Source of the DNA: Platanthera guangdongensis
Lineage: Eukaryota > Streptophyta > Magnoliopsida > Asparagales > Orchidaceae
DNA: 64,000 nt
Reading direction: 5' to 3'
NCBI GenBank assembly: GCA_039583875.1
Contig: CM077160.1
Coordinates: 109,631,530-109,695,529, forward strand
Part shown: positions 32,362 to 43,483 of the stretch, in pieces
Position numbering within the stretch: position 1 is the stretch's first letter
How the letters are laid out: the number at the start of each line of letters is the position of its first letter
Program-made: the position numbers and the translations under genes
Notes under the pieces: generated by a model
What the model was told of the DNA's origin: nothing
Seen by the model: the letters and a program-made list of their open reading frames with translations, nothing else
Database searches by the model: none

Positions 32362-35300
32362 TGTAACATCTCATTTCCTATTTGAGCCCTCTACTTAGAT
32401 TGGGTTAGGACATGTGGTGGGGGCATGGGTTTAGGCTAGGTTTGAACCATGGAGTTAGGGTGTAGTCACATGGGACCCACTATATGGCCCAAGTTAACCC
32501 AAGTCAAACTAGCCCAAATTGGGGTCTTAGCTACACATTGGTCCCACCACTATACCCCTAACCCTAATAACAATCTAAGTGAACCATAAGTCATGTCATT
32601 GGGTCACCTATTGACCCAAGTTGACCCAAGTCAACCGTAACCTTAATTTGGTCAAACTCATACCTAAAGGCCCATTTAGTCCAAGTGGGGCACCACCATC
32701 GCCCAACCTAAGTTGGGTGGTACCATTGGGCCCATGACCATCAGGTAGGGCCAGCCCACTCATCATGTTGACCAAGTCAACCTAAAACGTCAACAAGTCA
32801 ACTTAGGGCTTAAAGAGAGGAAATGATATGAGCCAAGCCCATTCCTAATGGATTAAGCCCATGGCTCAAGACCCATGACCAGCCTAAGAGGAAAATGACA
32901 GCCCCTAACCGCCAAAATTATGAGAGAGAATACATGCATGAGGGTAGCTTAGGAATTTTGGAGAAAATGAGGAGAGAGGAGAGAGGGAAAGGGGGGATGG
33001 AGGCCATGTGGCCCTCCTTCCCTCTCCCCAAGCTCATGGCTGAGCTTCCAAGGCTCTTTTCAGTAGGATTGAGGGGCTGGTGGACACTTGGCAGCAAGGA
33101 GGAGCATCCTATGCTCATGGCCAGCAACCCCCTTGATCAAAACTCCTCACACAGCCACTCCCAATCAAATCCAAGCCCACCATCACTCTCAGAGAGCTCA
33201 GACGAGTAAAGTTCGATACCTGGAGCAAGGAGTTTTGCTGAAAAAATGAAGAATTGGGCTAGATCGTCGGAGAGATCGTCGGCCATGGCGCACCACCGCC
33301 ACACACGCCGCCAAGCCCGGCTACAGGTCTGTTTCGCCTCACCTCACCCCGTACTAGCTTTCTAGATCACTTAGGCGAGACATCGAGATCTATTGAGCCC
33401 GATACCATAAGCGATTGTGCGCATTTTTTCGAGCTTTTCTTCTAGCTCTGGATCGTCGGAGGAGCCCCCTCCGGCATCCTCACTACCGGGAAACGCTAGC
33501 CACCACCTCAACGGAGGTGGTGACGATAATCGCCGGCGGTGGAGCCGGCCCAAGTGGCTGGAATAAGCCAGCAAACTTGGCCCAGGATGGCTCTATCTCA
33601 GCTGTTGGCTGATGAGGACGATGAACCAATCCCGTCTGTTTTATCCCATTTAAATTAATTAATATGATTATTTATGAATAATGTATTTTGTCATACTTTT
33701 AAAGTGATATTACATTATAAGTTTAGGCATGTTAGATGCATATTCAGAGGTAGCTATCAACATGAAAAATGTAGGCCTATGCCCTACCTTTAAAATGACA
33801 CCCTAAAGTCATGATTTGGTATAGTAGAACTCCCTGCAGGACCATTCTACCATGACTGGTCCTAGGCTAGGGCAGATTTTAAAATAAATTCCCAAGCCAA
33901 ACCATAGTCCTGATGACCTAAAATTTTGGTCATGCTTGTGATTAGGTCAAACCTAGGGTCTGACCAAAAATGAGAATTTTTGGTCAGACTTTTGCTATAG
34001 TATTTGGTGAAATACTAATATTTAAGTTAAGTGTATTTTTGGAAATATATGACTCCAAATGCCCCAAAACTTTGGTGGCATATTCATTGGGTCAATATAA
34101 AACCATGATAGAAATTTCAAGTCATTTTGACCTCTGCATGTTTGGTAATTCCCACATGCATGAGATAGGTATGTTCAAATTTGGGGTGCTTATAGTAAAA
34201 ATAGGAAAATGGGAATTTAGCCCATTTGGGCCCTTATATGTCCACGAAACTGTGGACAAGGGCTTATAGGGATGAAATACACCTCCCATGAGAAGGTTGG
34301 GATTTTTGGGATCAGAAATCCCAATATTTGGAATAATTGGAAAATATGCCTAAAAAGGAAATAAATTTGAATCTATGACCTATGATTTTATTAAATTCTG
34401 AAATTTTGTCACAAGCCTTATTAGGACATAGCTCAGCTCTAGAAAAATTTATGGGTCTGATAGGTAATGTTAACTTGGATTTTATGTAGAATTTACCATT
34501 TTGCTCATTAGGGAAATTGATTAAAAATAAGGGAAATATTTGTTAAAATATTATGAAAAAATTTACAGTAGTTTATTTCTGTGATTAAATCCCTGTTAAA
34601 TTATTTGAGAATTTTTGGATGTCTCTATGTGCTGAAAACCCTAATAATGATATTTTGGTAATATTGTTCATATGGATATAAGTTAGGTAAAATCACTATT
34701 TAGGATTTTGAAATTCTGTATTTAGCTTTATTATATCAACATGGATCCTCTTTAATTTTCCTAGAATTTTTGATTGTATAAATATTGTACTTCATTTGAA
34801 AAGTAGTCAATTTGTGGTTTATTATTAAATAAAGATTAAATGGAATTTCACATGGGAAAATTATGAAACTTGGTAGGAAGTCATATTTAACCTCATGGAA
34901 CATCTGATAAATTTCTTAGGTAGGCTGTACCATTATAGATTGTACATCATGTGCAAGGTGACCCAGGTCACTCAATTAAAAGAATTAGTTTAGGTCATTA
35001 ATCCCTTAGATAAATAATGAAACCTAGGATGGTCAATATCATACGTCATAGCAAACCATGATAAATAATTATGGGCAGTTGGCCCAAGAGTTTGGAAAAC
35101 ACATCATATGGGTCAACATTAGGTCATGAGTGCACTTAGTAAAAATAACACATAATACTAGGACCCTTAGGAGATAAGGTTGTTGGTTGAGATAGAATCT
35201 ATGCTGGGAAGATAAACCCTGGTTGGTGTCCAATAGGTCACTTATTGATGACGAGTGGTAGAGTGCAAAATCCCAAGATTAGTGGCTAAAACGGAGATCG

Positions 35301-37128
35301 GCGGATGACCGCCGCTCTCCTGATAACATTCTAAATTATTAGGTTTGTCACAGAGTAATAATGAGAGTTGACATGGATCATGGGTAGACATTAATAAAAG
35401 TAAATGTCCTTGAGAAAGGGAGCTTTGGGTTTCAGCCCATCGTAGTTCCTAGTGCCCCCGAGAGCCCTTCACCGGGCATGCCCTTGGCAGTCCTGAGATT
35501 AACCCTAAATTGAGAGGTATAACAAACATTAGACAAGAGTAGTCTAATAGGCTAAGAGAACATGGTAACATTATCACCCGTAAAGGGTTGGAGGGATTCA
35601 TAACTAAGACATTGATGTGCAATCTCACCCGTGAAGGGTTGGAGGGATTCAGAACTAAGGCATTGATGTGCAATCTTACCCGTAATGGGTTGGAGGGTTT
35701 CAGGACGGGTTGGTCCTGCGAGCTGGAGGCTCGGGAGTTTGATATCAGGACAGGTTTGGTCCTGCGAGCTGGAGACTCGGGTTGGAATATCTTGCATGTG
35801 TATAGAAATAAACTTGTGGCGGGTCATGCGGTACTGGGCCAATCATCACACCGATGGCAGTACGGTGACTCTAGCGAGGTGTGATGGTTTGAGGGGCCAG
35901 TGGGTTGTTTTACAATGCGGTCTGGAGGACGATCCCCAAAAACGCACACTCAACCAAAAAGACTGGTAGGTAGCCATCAAATAGCACGCAAGACTCTAAA
36001 GTGCACCTAGGACGTGTACAGAGACGTATGGGAGGTCTAGGCCTAGTAGTGTGTATATCCGCCTAGGAGTGGAGACGCCCGCTCCACTGCTGCCGTAGCC
36101 ACAACGGTGGTACCAGAGAGTGATGCTAGCTCCAAAAAGCAGGAACTAAAGGTCTGTGATCACAGAGTCGTGTGTGTGAGTTACACTTGCATGAATCATA
36201 AAATGCATGCATATCATATATTCATAACTAGGTCATACACACCATAGATCCTTATCATATAAATTAGTATGAGCTACTTTATATGATAAGTTATATTTGG
36301 AAACATTAACTTATAAGTTTGTATGTGTATTCATATAAGTTAAGGTACTTCTAAGATGATAGTTTAGTAGTAGCATATTCTACTTTCCATTCTTTACTCT
36401 GTTTTACTTACAGTACCTTGTTTACTTACAACACCGTACTTACTTTCTGTACAGTTCTTCATACCTTACATGTGCTATATATAACTGCTAGAGTAGAAAT
36501 AGTTTGATACTATATATACTTGTTAGTATAGCTCCATTGTCACCTGCTTCTTTTTATACCCCTTGTTGTCCTCCGCTTTCACCTCCCGCTCGGTGCCTAG
36601 GAGTTGCGGGGGCGAGGTGTGGAGGAAATGACTTAGTCTTTATGACTAACGGTCGGTTGTGACCAAATCATTTTAGGAGCTCGAGCAGATGGAGTACCGG
36701 TAAGACGAGGTGGCAGGATGTGAGGAGCAGATACCACCACCACCACCACCTACTACTACTGCAGCACGTCGTCAGGTGGGACGAGTTTTCTGATGATAGT
36801 TTAGCTTCCGCTTTGTTGTCGTTTTGAGAGAGAGATATTTGATATCATGTACAGGGCATAAGCCCTTTTCTCTTTTGTTATACTCATTCTGGGCTCTATT
36901 GTACTTTCATTTTCATTATAGATGATAGTGCTGTGACTTGTGGACCATTTGTTTTATACACTGCTTTTATACTTCTATTTCTCAATTGGCCGAACAGGTT
37001 ATATGATTGTACTAGCCAGTAGGATCGACATCTTGCGGTGTCAACTAACCCGTGAGTTAATGTCACCATAAGGTGGCGGTTTTGGGCATAAGACCAGGAG
37101 CCTCCTTGGTAAGGGGAGGGGTCTTACA
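32362..37128 (+). mobile_element. Solo LTR of about 4.77 kb, chromovirus (Tekay/Del) type
   Basis: The stretch starts TGTAACATCTCATTTCC and ends GGGGAGGGGTCTTACA, a TG..CA pair with short inverted ends (TGTAA/TTACA). Perfect 5-bp duplications TAAAA lie at 32357-32361 and 37129-37133. There are no pol motifs inside, so it is one LTR left after LTR-LTR recombination. Length and ends resemble Tekay/Del chromovirus LTRs, which is inference. Internal open frames (for example 32895-33209) have no domains. Orientation is set by the TGTAAC start and is assumed. Confidence 0.8.
35575..35790. repeat. Short tandem repeats inside the solo LTR
   Basis: A 51-bp unit with CACCCGTAAAGGGTTGGAGGG and CATTGATGTGCAATC occurs three times (35575-35728). 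It is followed by two copies of a unit with GGTTTGGTCCTGCGAGCTGGA (about 35705-35790). Confidence 0.8.
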
Positions 37129-37133
37129 TAAAA

Positions 37134-37307
37134 AAGGTAGATGCAGCGGGAAGATCAGCCGTGGTAGGGAAGCTCAACCCCAACTGAGAGGGTCCATACA
37201 TTGTAAAGGAAACATTGAAATCAGGAGGGTATCGTCTCCGGAATGTGGAGGGCGAGAACCAAAGTCTCACATAGAGCGGTGATGATTTGAAGCGCTTTTA
37301 TCTTTAA
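37134..37307 (+). pseudogene. Tat-like integrase C-terminus
   Basis: Joined to LVLK at 32361 the frame continues KVDAAGRSAVVGKLNPN, then a TGA where W is expected, then EGPYIVKETLKSGGYRLRN, a TAG, and SGDDLKRFYL with TAA at 37305-37307. The NPNWEGPYIV-type motif and the LKRFY end are characteristic of gypsy integrases of this group. Two stops make it dead. Confidence 0.85.
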
Positions 37308-37388
37308 GTCGTGTAAGTAATCACTTTTTTCAATAAAGTTTATTGATGTGTCAATTCTCCTACAATGATCCATGTGAGTGAAGAGTTC

Positions 37389-38350
37389 ACTACCCAGACC
37401 TTGAGCAGATCCCGTTGCCAGGCTCTCACCTAGCTGGCAGGGCTGGATGTCACTCGAGAGAGCCTACCCAAACCCTGAGAAGATCTCGCTGCCAGGCTCT
37501 CATCTAGCTGGCAGGGTTGGATGTCAATCGAGAGAGTCTACCTAGACCTCGAGCAGATCCCACTGTCAGGCTCTCACCTAGCAGGCAGGGCTGGATGTCA
37601 CTCGAGAGAGTCTACCCAGACCCCGAGCAGATTCCGCTGTCAGGCTCTCACCTAGCTGGCAAGGCTAGATGTCACTCGTGAGAGTCTACCCAGACCCCGA
37701 GCAGATCCCGCTATCAGGCTCTCACCTAGTTGGAAGGGTTGGATGTCACTCAAGAGAGTCTACCCAGACCCTGAGCAGATCCCGCTGCCAGACTCTCACC
37801 TAGCTGATAGGGCTGGATATCACTCGAGAGAGTCTACCCAGACGCCGAACAGATCCCGCTGTCAGGCACTCACCTAGCTGGCAGGGCTGGATGTCACTCG
37901 AGAGAGTCTACCCAGACCCCCTGAGCAGATCCTGCTGACAGGTTCTCACCTAGCAGACAGGGCTGGATGTCACGTGAGAGAGTCTGCCTAGACCACGAGC
38001 AGATCCCGCTGTCAGGCTCTCACCTAGCTGGCAGGGCTGGATGTCACTTGAGAGAGTCTACCCATACCCCAAGCAGATCCCGCTGCTAGGCTCTCACCTA
38101 GCTGGCAGGGCTGGATGTCACTTGAGAGAGCCTACCCAGAACCCAAGCAAATCCCGCTGTCAGGCTCTCACCTAGCTGACAGTGCTAGATGTCACTCGAG
38201 AGCGTCTACCTAGATACCGAGTAGATACCGCTGCCAGGCTCTCACCTAGCTGGCATGGCTGGATGTCACTCGAGAGCGACTACTCAGACCCCGAGCAGAT
38301 CCCGCTGTCAGGCTTTCACCTAGCTGACGGGGCTGGATGTCACTCGGGGA
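37389..38350. repeat. 74-bp tandem array in the gypsy 3' region
   Basis: About 13 direct copies of a 74-bp unit containing GAGCAGATCCCGCTGTCAGG, CTCTCACCTAGCTGGCAGGG and TGGATGTCACTCGAGAGAG. The word GGATGTCA recurs every 74-75 bp from about 37444 to about 38335. Copies differ by a few bases each. It starts about 80 bp after the pol stop. Confidence 0.92.
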
Positions 38351-38885
38351 AGTTCTACCCTCTCCAGATGTTACTTGGAAAGTCTGGCACTTTTCCAAAG
38401 AATAGGGGGAGAAAGGTCCTCACAAGCGAGTCAGGGCTTATAGGCTCAGCTCAGCAGAGGGGTGGCGAGCCGAGTCCTCGACATCTGGCAAAGAGGGCAA
38501 GCTCTGGCGGTGCATTCCACCCCCTTCAGGTTTTACTTGTGAAATTTTCTGTTTTTTGTTTGACAATGGCAAGAAAGGCAACACCTGTGCGAACTAGGAG
38601 GTAGCGAGCCCAGCGCGGCGATTGGTCCACCTCCAGATTGCCTAGGGTGGGCAAGCTCTCGAGGTATATTCACGGGTACGAGTTCTAACATCCATTCTAG
38701 CAGCGAGCTATATCATAATGAGATCACTCAAGAGGGAAAGCTCGCAAGCGAATGCATCACAGTAAGAAGGCTCATGGAAAAGAAGATAACAAAAATCTAT
38801 TCTGCATTAAGTATAATTTTGTTACATAAGGGGGAGCTCGCCTTGACGATGTTACAAAGGGGGGGGGGGGGGAGAATTACACAAA
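38351..38885. other. Gypsy 3' untranslated region, unassigned
   Basis: Continues from the tandem array without a recognisable boundary. It holds two related words (CCCTCTCCAGATGTTACTTG and CCCCCTTCAGGTTTTACTTG, 150 bp apart) and a G-run near 38861. No open frame with a known domain. Confidence 0.4.
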
Positions 38886-39292
38886 AAAAGAAAAAAAGGG
38901 ATGCGGGTCAGCTCTCGCCTCCCCCCCAGACTGGCGGTCTTCGCCCGCTCCTCCAGATAAGTGATCATCTTTGTAGCCCTTCCCGAAGAGCAGGTCGAAG
39001 CTATCCTCCTTCTCACTGGGCGGCATGGACGGGAACAGGCTCGACATGAGGTCTCATGCAGTGATATCCTCGCAGCCCTCCACCAATAACCCCATGTCTT
39101 TCATAATCTGCAGGGTGTATTTGGCAGATTCGATCAAGTTGATCTCGCAGCCGTTCGGCAACCTCGGCCTTGCCACGATCCTTGGCCTCTTGTACGGGAA
39201 GGGGGGCTCGCTGCCAGCCGAGGGAAGAAGGCTTCGCATGGCAAAGGATCTCGCAATGGAGTCCTTTATTCTTCCCTCAACACCCCGTTCTC
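38886..39292 (-). pseudogene. Antisense reading frame downstream of the Tat-like pol
   Basis: On the minus strand, entering from the N gap, a frame reads PRLPNGCEINLIESAKYT then LQIMKDMGLLVEGCEDITA. After one TGA (39054-39056) the same frame continues DLMSSLFPSMPPSEKED, SFDLLFGKGYKDDHLSG and an acidic tail down to about 38890. The helical first part and acidic second part look like real coding sequence rather than chance. Some Tat elements (for example Grande) are known to carry an antisense gene between pol and the 3' LTR; this would match that place and direction. Its 5' part is hidden by the gap, and I do not recognise a domain. Confidence 0.5.
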
Positions 39293-39792
39293 NNNNNNNN
39301 NNNNNNNNNNNNNNNNNNNNNNNNNNNNNNNNNNNNNNNNNNNNNNNNNNNNNNNNNNNNNNNNNNNNNNNNNNNNNNNNNNNNNNNNNNNNNNNNNNNN
39401 NNNNNNNNNNNNNNNNNNNNNNNNNNNNNNNNNNNNNNNNNNNNNNNNNNNNNNNNNNNNNNNNNNNNNNNNNNNNNNNNNNNNNNNNNNNNNNNNNNNN
39501 NNNNNNNNNNNNNNNNNNNNNNNNNNNNNNNNNNNNNNNNNNNNNNNNNNNNNNNNNNNNNNNNNNNNNNNNNNNNNNNNNNNNNNNNNNNNNNNNNNNN
39601 NNNNNNNNNNNNNNNNNNNNNNNNNNNNNNNNNNNNNNNNNNNNNNNNNNNNNNNNNNNNNNNNNNNNNNNNNNNNNNNNNNNNNNNNNNNNNNNNNNNN
39701 NNNNNNNNNNNNNNNNNNNNNNNNNNNNNNNNNNNNNNNNNNNNNNNNNNNNNNNNNNNNNNNNNNNNNNNNNNNNNNNNNNNNNNNNNNNN
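39293..39792. other. Assembly gap (500 N)
   Basis: Exactly 500 unknown bases, probably a gap of arbitrary length. The missing 3' LTR of the Tat-like element may lie here. Translations through it are meaningless. Confidence 0.99.
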
Positions 39793-40150
39793 CAAGATTG
39801 AACATCTCTCGACGTACTTCTGCTCGACGATCACTACGAGCAAAGTCTGTAGAAACCCCCCGCTTCTGAGTAATAGTTGATTGGCTGGCTAAGGCCGCCC
39901 GACACTGGCGACTGTATACTGGGCTAGACATTTTTGATTCAATAGGATGTGGGCAGCAAATGTTGTGATATGATTTTTGGGTTGAGTACAAGACAAACGT
40001 ATTGAATAGGGCGGTCGGTGCTCTCTCGCACCTCGATCTTCAGGGCGACACTCTTTTCGTCATCTCCTAACCCATGTCTACTGTCTTACTCACCTTCGGC
40101 AGGAGGTGCATGATTCCCCAACCCTCTTAGAGCCCCTCCACTGCATCAAA
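39793..40150. other. Unassigned, probably upstream pol relic
   Basis: No clear frame. Since a chromovirus integrase relic follows on the plus strand, this may be decayed RNase H or linker sequence, but I cannot read a motif. Confidence 0.3.
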
Positions 40151-41042
40151 GAGGGGAGGCTTCCCTCTTGTTGGGCTGCCATAAATGATCTCATAGTGTA
40201 CAAGGATAGATCTACCTACCAGCGACTTTCCTGACTAATTCTAGCCATCCCTGTCGGTACTCTTAGAGCGATTCATGAAGGTCTCCACAAGACCCTTCGA
40301 TGCATTCAGACGGAATTTTTGGCATGTCCCCAAGCATTGCCTGTAGGGTTTCATTGTCGCATGTTCAGTATGCCAGAGAAGTAAGGCAGATCACCTCCTT
40401 CTAGCAGGCCTTCTTCAGCCTCTTCCCGTGTATAGATATGAGTGAATATCTTTATGGACTTTGATGGGTTGCCCACCTAGCGGGGACATTCCTTCTCTTT
40501 GTGGTGGTGGATAGGTTCTCCAAGGTGTCCATTTCATCGCCATGAGCCGTTCCATTACCACGTACGTGGTCGTTCATATCTCTCTTGATCAGTTTCGCCT
40601 ACATGAACTCCCCGAGAGCATTGTATCCATCCGAGACAAGGTCTTCACTTCGCAGTTTTGGCAGGAGTTATTCGCGCTGTGCAGTACCAAGCTCGCCCTT
40701 TCCTCGTTTATCACCACAACCAGTCGGGCTGATCGAGGTGGTCAATCAGATAGTTCGTCTTCTCCAGGCCTAGATTCGCATGGAGATCGCCTACAATCGG
40801 GCCCACTACAAGCTCTTCCTCCCACCCGGGGAATGGATATGGTTGAAACTCTGATCTTACCGTCAGACCTTTGTCTCCAGGAGCTGTTGCCCCACGTTGG
40901 GTCTCAAATTTTATGGCCCGTTTGAGGTTTTGCATCGAATCGGCGACGTGGAATACCACCTCCACCTCCCATCAGATGCACTGATTCACAACATTTTTCA
41001 TGTCTCGCAGTTTAAGCCGTTCATTGGAGTGCCACCCCAATG
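40151..41042 (+). pseudogene. Chromovirus-like integrase relic
   Basis: Scattered over three frames are the expected blocks in order: LIVYKDRSTYQ, THEGLHKTLRCIQTEF-like text (about 40262-40320), CSVCQRSKADHLL (second cysteine pair of the finger, about 40360-40400), MDFDGLPT..RGHSFFVVVDRFSKV (about 40455-40525), DQFRLHELPESIVS, DKVFTSQFWQELFA (about 40585-40680) and QILWPV..FEVLHRIGDVEYHLHL (about 40905-40970), then ALIHNIFHVSQFKPF (about 40978-41015). This is Ty3/gypsy integrase of chromovirus type. Many frameshifts and stops show an old, dead copy, separate from the Tat-like element. Confidence 0.85.
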
Positions 41043-42260
41043 AACCCTTGGTCTAACTCCCACATAGCTGCAAGACATGCTTGATGTCGACAAGGAGATG
41101 CTGCGGATCCACATTGGGTATCACATACCAGTTGTGCTTGATTCCATAATGATTGATTTCCGCTTTATTAGTCTTTTCATTTTGCATCGATTATTTTTCG
41201 TGTTGGGTTATTTTTGGACTTCATTTGTTAGAATGAGGGGGGCATTTTTGGGAAAACATTGTGCTTTGCTTTTGTGCTCACTAGTTATCGGGGGGGGGGG
41301 GGGTAGGGGATGGGTGTGCACGCATTAACCCAAAAAAACAATCTAATTTCCCCTTTCTATCTCCTCTCTCTCCTCTTTCTTTCTATCGATTCCGCCTTGC
41401 ACTAATCTGCACAATCTGCAAGCCGCACGCCACCTACTTGCCGGAACCCCCCTCCTCCTTGCTGTCATCTTTCGTATAGTTCCGTGGGTCCAAATCAAGA
41501 ACTTCAACCTCCTTCAGGATTTTTAAGTCGCCCTACCATGCATGAGATCCCTATCAGATTACACAATACCTTCTTTTATAGGACAGTGTATTCATCTCTC
41601 CTCACACCTGCAACTATAAAAGAGCTTTGACATCAAAAGCAAAAAAAAAAGGCCTAACACCAGTTGAATTCCGGCCTTCTCCCAGTTCTATATGAAGCCT
41701 TCTCACACTGTCGATGCATTTTTATAGTGAAAATTGGCCAACTTGGGATGATATTTTGCACAGGTCCTGGGTGGAGGATGAGGGAAGGAAGATCCAAGCA
41801 AGAGCCAAGGTTCTTGAGCATGCTGCTCAGAGATGGAGAGCTGCATCTGGTTCAGCCTTGTCCCAACAATAACAGCTGCTGTATCTACTATTTTGAAATA
41901 AATTACATCATGTGTTTAGGTGAGAATTGTGTGAACTGCAACATTTCCATGGATTTTTTGTTGTTGTTGATGCTGCGTTGTTATCTTTACCATTATTCTG
42001 AGAAGCTATTTTTTGTTAATGATGCAGAGCCTCTGTATTCTCTCATATATATATATATTACTATTTTAAAAACAAGTATGATGGTCTGCCAATAAAAATG
42101 AGTTCAAAAATAGGCTAATTATATGAACCGTCGGATTTGACTATCTTATTTCTAAGCCGCTGGATCCTGGCTGCAAATAGTGACATGGTCTGCAATAAAA
42201 AAAAACCCAAAAAATCTATTTCTCTCTCTCAACCCCGATCACCCAAATCACCCCCCCCCC
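41043..42260. other. Unassigned stretch with a possible exon remnant
   Basis: Probably begins with untranslated sequence of the chromovirus relic. A G-run lies at 41290-41302 and CT-rich sequence at 41370-41400. At about 41763-41870 a plus-strand frame reads SWVEDEGRKIQARAKVLEH then AAQRWRAASG and is preceded by TTTTGCACAG, which looks like a 3' splice site. It could be one exon of a decayed gene, but I cannot name the family with confidence and see no partner exons. Confidence 0.3.
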
Positions 42261-42266
42261 CATTTT

Positions 42267-42413
42267 CACGGGCCTCCCCCCACCGCCGGCGGCCTGACCA
42301 GCGGCCCCCAGCAGGTTCGCTGGGAGCAGGCGAACTTGCCGGCGATGATCCGGTGGCGCTCTGCCGCCGGCGGTGGGGGGAGGCCGTGAATTCGCGGGGG
42401 GGGGGGGGGGGGG
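42267..42413. repeat. Perfect GC-rich inverted repeat followed by a poly-G run
   Basis: Arms of about 25 bp at 42267-42292 and 42364-42388 (CGGGCCTCCCCCCACCGCCG and its reverse complement) enclose 70 bp. A run of about 16-19 G follows at 42396. The sequence may form a strong hairpin; assembly length of the G-run is unreliable. Confidence 0.7.
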
Positions 42414-42420
42414 GTCGGGC

Positions 42421-42640
42421 GATTTTTTATATATAAAAATTAAAATATATATAAAATATAAAATTAAAATATATTATAAAAAAGTTATTAATATATAAAA
42501 TAAATTATTACTATATAAATTATTAATAATACAGATTTTTTTTATAAAAAGTTATTACTATATAAATATATTTATATATTATATAAAATATTTTTAAATG
42601 TAAATTAAAATTAATATAAAAATTTAAATTATAAAAAAGT
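42421..42640. repeat. AT-only low-complexity tract
   Basis: About 220 bp almost free of G and C (TATATAAAATTAAAAT-type words). No gene. Confidence 0.85.
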
Positions 42641-42649
42641 TGTCACGTC

Positions 42650-42800
42650 GTCCCAGGGGGTGGGCGGAGCCCGCCGGGGGGGGGGGGGTGCGGGCGGAGC
42701 TGTCGGGGGTGTGGGGCGGGCGAAGCCTGCCGTGCGTCGGCGGCCAGGTACTGTGGCGCGTAGCCATCGGCCGGATGCCCGTGCTGTGCGACTCGTATGT
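42650..42800. repeat. Unclassified GC-rich repeat, copy 1
   Basis: Contains GGGCGGGCGAAGCC, CCAGGTACTGTGGCGCGT, AGCCATCGGCCGGATGCCC and CGACTCGTATGTATA. A diverged copy is at 43484-43600 in the same orientation. There is a G-run at 42676-42687. Element type unknown. Confidence 0.6.
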
Positions 42801-43158
42801 ATAAAAGAGAAATTGGTAGGGCATGGAATATAAATTCATTGAGATCATCAGGACCGTCCGATTTGAGTGCATAAATCAACAAACAGCCATTTGATCTTAA
42901 TCGCTCTCTCTCCATTTTTCGGTCGGTCTCCTAACCCTACTAGGGGTGCCTAAAGCTATATTAAAATTTTAAAAATAGCCAACTAACACGCCCAAGCTCT
43001 GTGTAGCCCGCCCGCTATAGTAGAAATAACTCTACATGGTCAGTCTGCACTTTCCAATTTCAAATAATAAAAACTCATTACAGTATTTATATTCAAAAAT
43101 CTATTCAGCACTCCACGGTGTGAGACTAAACGAAGCACAAATAAAAAAAAATAAGGGG

Positions 43159-43477
43159 CCGACTTTTGGGGGGTCAAAATGGTCTCAAAATGAAAAGTGA
43201 TCAGCATGAAAGTTATAGATCTTGGCGAGACGAACAACTTTCATGTTGATCACTTTTGATTTGGAGTCGTCTTAGCTTCCGATTTGGGCCTCGAAATTGG
43301 GGGCGCGGCGAGGCTACAGTACAACCTCTCGACGCCCCGATTTCGAGGCTCAAATCGGAAGCCAAGACGGCTCAAATTAAAAAGTGATCAACATGAAAGT
43401 TGTTTGTCTCGCGAGATCTACAACTTTCATGTTGATCACTTTTCGTTTTGAGACCATCTGGACTCCCAAAAAGGCTG
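43159..43477. mobile_element. Compound palindrome (foldback element) of about 315 bp
   Basis: The two halves are near-perfect inverted copies centred near 43318 (GGTCTCAAAATGAAAAGTGA..., GCTTCCGATTTGGGCCTCGA... against their complements). Each half contains a smaller hairpin of its own: AAAGTGATCAACATGAAAGT and its complement ACTTTCATGTTGATCACTTT around a GATCTCGCGAGA-like centre. So the word AACTTTCATGTTGATCACTTT and its complement occur four times. No coding capacity. Confidence 0.8.
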
Positions 43478-43483
43478 GGCCGG

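Larger units (their letters stand above)
12546..39292 (+). mobile_element. Tat-like Ty3/gypsy element, degenerate and split by nested insertions
   Basis: A 5' LTR is followed by a gag start, protease, reverse transcriptase, RNase H and integrase in gypsy order. The pol is cut at 16724/32025 by a SIRE-like element and at 32361/37129 by a solo LTR; removing both restores collinear integrase sequence. After pol come a 74-bp tandem array and an antisense coding stretch reaching the N gap. I find no 3' LTR; it may lie in the gap or be lost. The protease (IDNGSSVNII) and the following domain (VIVDAPSSYNAIFERP) resemble the Tat/Retand group. All coding parts carry frameshifts and stops. Confidence 0.8.

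Noticed and set aside
32895..33612. Frames inside the solo LTR as captured gene pieces
   Set aside because: No domain and no splice pattern; consistent with non-coding LTR sequence.
39025..39991. Long frames across 39293-39792
   Set aside because: Most residues are unknown because of the N gap.
42643..42915. Pro/Arg-rich minus-strand frames here and at 43377-43613 as proteins
   Set aside because: They come from the two copies of a GC-rich repeat that also reads open on the other strand; no conserved start or domain.
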